A stretch of 5,977 nucleotides of DNA from Deltaproteobacteria bacterium (GTDB taxonomy: Bacteria > Desulfobacterota > Desulfovibrionia > Desulfovibrionales > Desulfovibrionaceae): the NCBI GenBank assembly GCA_025350085.1, contig JANXYI010000090.1, positions 1 to 5,977 of the forward strand, written 5' to 3'. How positions within the stretch are numbered: position 1 is the stretch's first letter; every line of letters starts with the position of its first letter. Positions 5,186 to 5,977 of the stretch are shown here, piece after piece. Under the pieces are notes generated by a model, which was not told the DNA's origin, searched no databases, and saw only the letters and a list, made by a program, of their open reading frames with translations. Position numbers and translations under genes: made by a program.

Positions 5186-5977
5186 ATGAGCCAGACGAAC
5201 ATTTTGCTGGAATCCGGCACCAACGAGCTGGAGCTCGTGGAGTTCTACATCGACGAGGAGCCGGACGCCTCGGGCAAGGTGTACCGCGGCTACTACGGCG
5301 TCAACGTGGCCAAGGTGCTGGAGATCATCCGCATGCCCAACGTGACGCAGCTGCCGGAGATCCCCCATCCCTCGGTGCTCGGCGCCTTCAACCTGCGCTC
5401 GCGCATCATCCCCCTGGTGGACCTGTCCCTGTGGCTGGGCAAGCGCATGTCCACGGTCAAGGACAGCACCAAGGTCATCGTCAGCGAGTTCAACCGCATG
5501 ACCTCGGCCTTCATGGTCTCCGGCGTCACACGCATCCACCGCCTGAGCTGGACCCAGGTCGAGGCCCCAGGCAGGCACCTGAACGAATACTCGGGCAACT
5601 CCGTCACCGGCGTGGTGCGCTTCGAGGACCGCATCCTGCTCGTGCTGGACATGGAGAAGATCCTGGCCGAGCTGAATCCGCATCTGGCCATGAAGATCGA
5701 GGACACGGCCATGGAGTCCATCCGGGAGGCCAAGGGCCCGACCAAGAAGGAGCACTTCCGCGCGCTCATCGCCGACGACTCCACGAGCATCCGGCGCATG
5801 ATCGGCACCATGCTCGAAAAGGCCGGGTTCGAGGTCACCCAGACCGTCAACGGCCAGGAGGCCTGGGACCTGCTGCAGGGCCTGAAGCTGCGCGCAGCCG
5901 AGGAGGGCAAGCCGCTCTCCGAATACGTGGACATCATGGTTTCGGACATCGAGATGCCGATCATGGACGGCCACAAC
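5186..5977 (+). CDS. cheV: CheV-type chemotaxis coupling protein (CheW-REC), 3' end missing
   Basis: The visible 264 codons encode a CheW-like domain (about 12-165) joined to a response-regulator receiver domain (about 190 onward). CheW-type landmarks include YYGVNVAKVLEIIRMPNVTQLP (split at 36-46 and 47-57), FNLRSRIIPLVDL (68-80) and a late strand RILLVLDMEKIL (149-160). In the receiver, the acidic pair DD at 197-198 (ALIADDS) and Asp254 (MVSDIEMP) match the metal-binding and phosphoacceptor sites. The conserved Thr/Ser and Lys lie beyond the window. CheV links chemoreceptors to CheA at the inner membrane and is thought to tune coupling or act as a phosphate sink. The pattern VTQLPEIPHPSVLGAFNLR is typical of CheV. 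The window ends exactly after a codon, so the truncation is an edge effect. It is transcribed away from the pilus operon. Confidence 0.95.
   Translation, partial: MSQTNILLESGTNELELVEFYIDEEPDASGKVYRGYYGVNVAKVLEIIRMPNVTQLPEIPHPSVLGAFNLRSRIIPLVDLSLWLGKRMSTVKDSTKVIVSEFNRMTSAFMVSGVTRIHRLSWTQVEAPGRHLNEYSGNSVTGVVRFEDRILLVLDMEKILAELNPHLAMKIEDTAMESIREAKGPTKKEHFRALIADDSTSIRRMIGTMLEKAGFEVTQTVNGQEAWDLLQGLKLRAAEEGKPLSEYVDIMVSDIEMPIMDGHN

Noticed and set aside
5132..5974. Long minus-strand open frames opposite cheV (280 and 227 codons)
   Set aside because: Their composition is that of shadow frames, and the plus strand carries a clear CheW-REC protein with catalytic aspartates through the whole stretch.

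Overview
This is a GC-rich bacterial window with two divergent transcription units. Four complete genes and the first codons of a fifth lie on the minus strand. They encode the inner-membrane alignment complex and outer-membrane secretin of a type IV pilus machine of the MSHA / type II secretion-like kind. On the plus strand, the right end holds a chemotaxis gene of the CheV type (CheW plus receiver domain), cut by the window edge. GC richness, a free-standing CheV and this MSHA-like gene order suggest a motile Gram-negative proteobacterium, perhaps a Desulfovibrio-like deltaproteobacterium. That placement is a guess from style, not from a sequence match.

Layout in the minus-strand reading direction, right to left: a long AT-rich and then GC-rich leader (about 5041 to 4848) with promoter-like and hairpin elements; a PilM-PilN fusion (4847-2823, possibly starting at 4922); a PilO-like protein (2823-2263); a PilP/GspC-like protein (2241-1699); a lipoprotein secretin of the MshL/PilQ family (1702-20); and the start of a further gene (23 onward). 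Coding regions overlap by 1 to 4 bases or sit 21 bases apart, so the genes are almost certainly cotranscribed and probably translationally coupled. The order (PilM/N, PilO, PilP, secretin) matches the mshI-J-K-L segment of MSHA pilus operons and pilMNOPQ of type IVa pilus operons.

How the parts fit: the cytoplasmic actin-like half of the fusion would contact the assembly ATPase. Its transmembrane and periplasmic PilN half would pair with PilO. PilP would bridge these to the periplasmic N-domains of the secretin, which opens the outer membrane for the fibre. Pilins, the ATPases and the platform protein are not in the window. Divergent cheV shares the intergenic region, which suggests but does not show coordination of chemotaxis signalling with surface attachment or pilus motility.

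The most unusual points are the PilM-PilN fusion with an apparently degenerate nucleotide-binding motif, a PilP homologue that is membrane-anchored rather than a lipoprotein, and a leader whose inverted repeats can fold into mutually exclusive hairpins ending in a terminator-like stem. I found no clear evidence for a wholly new system.
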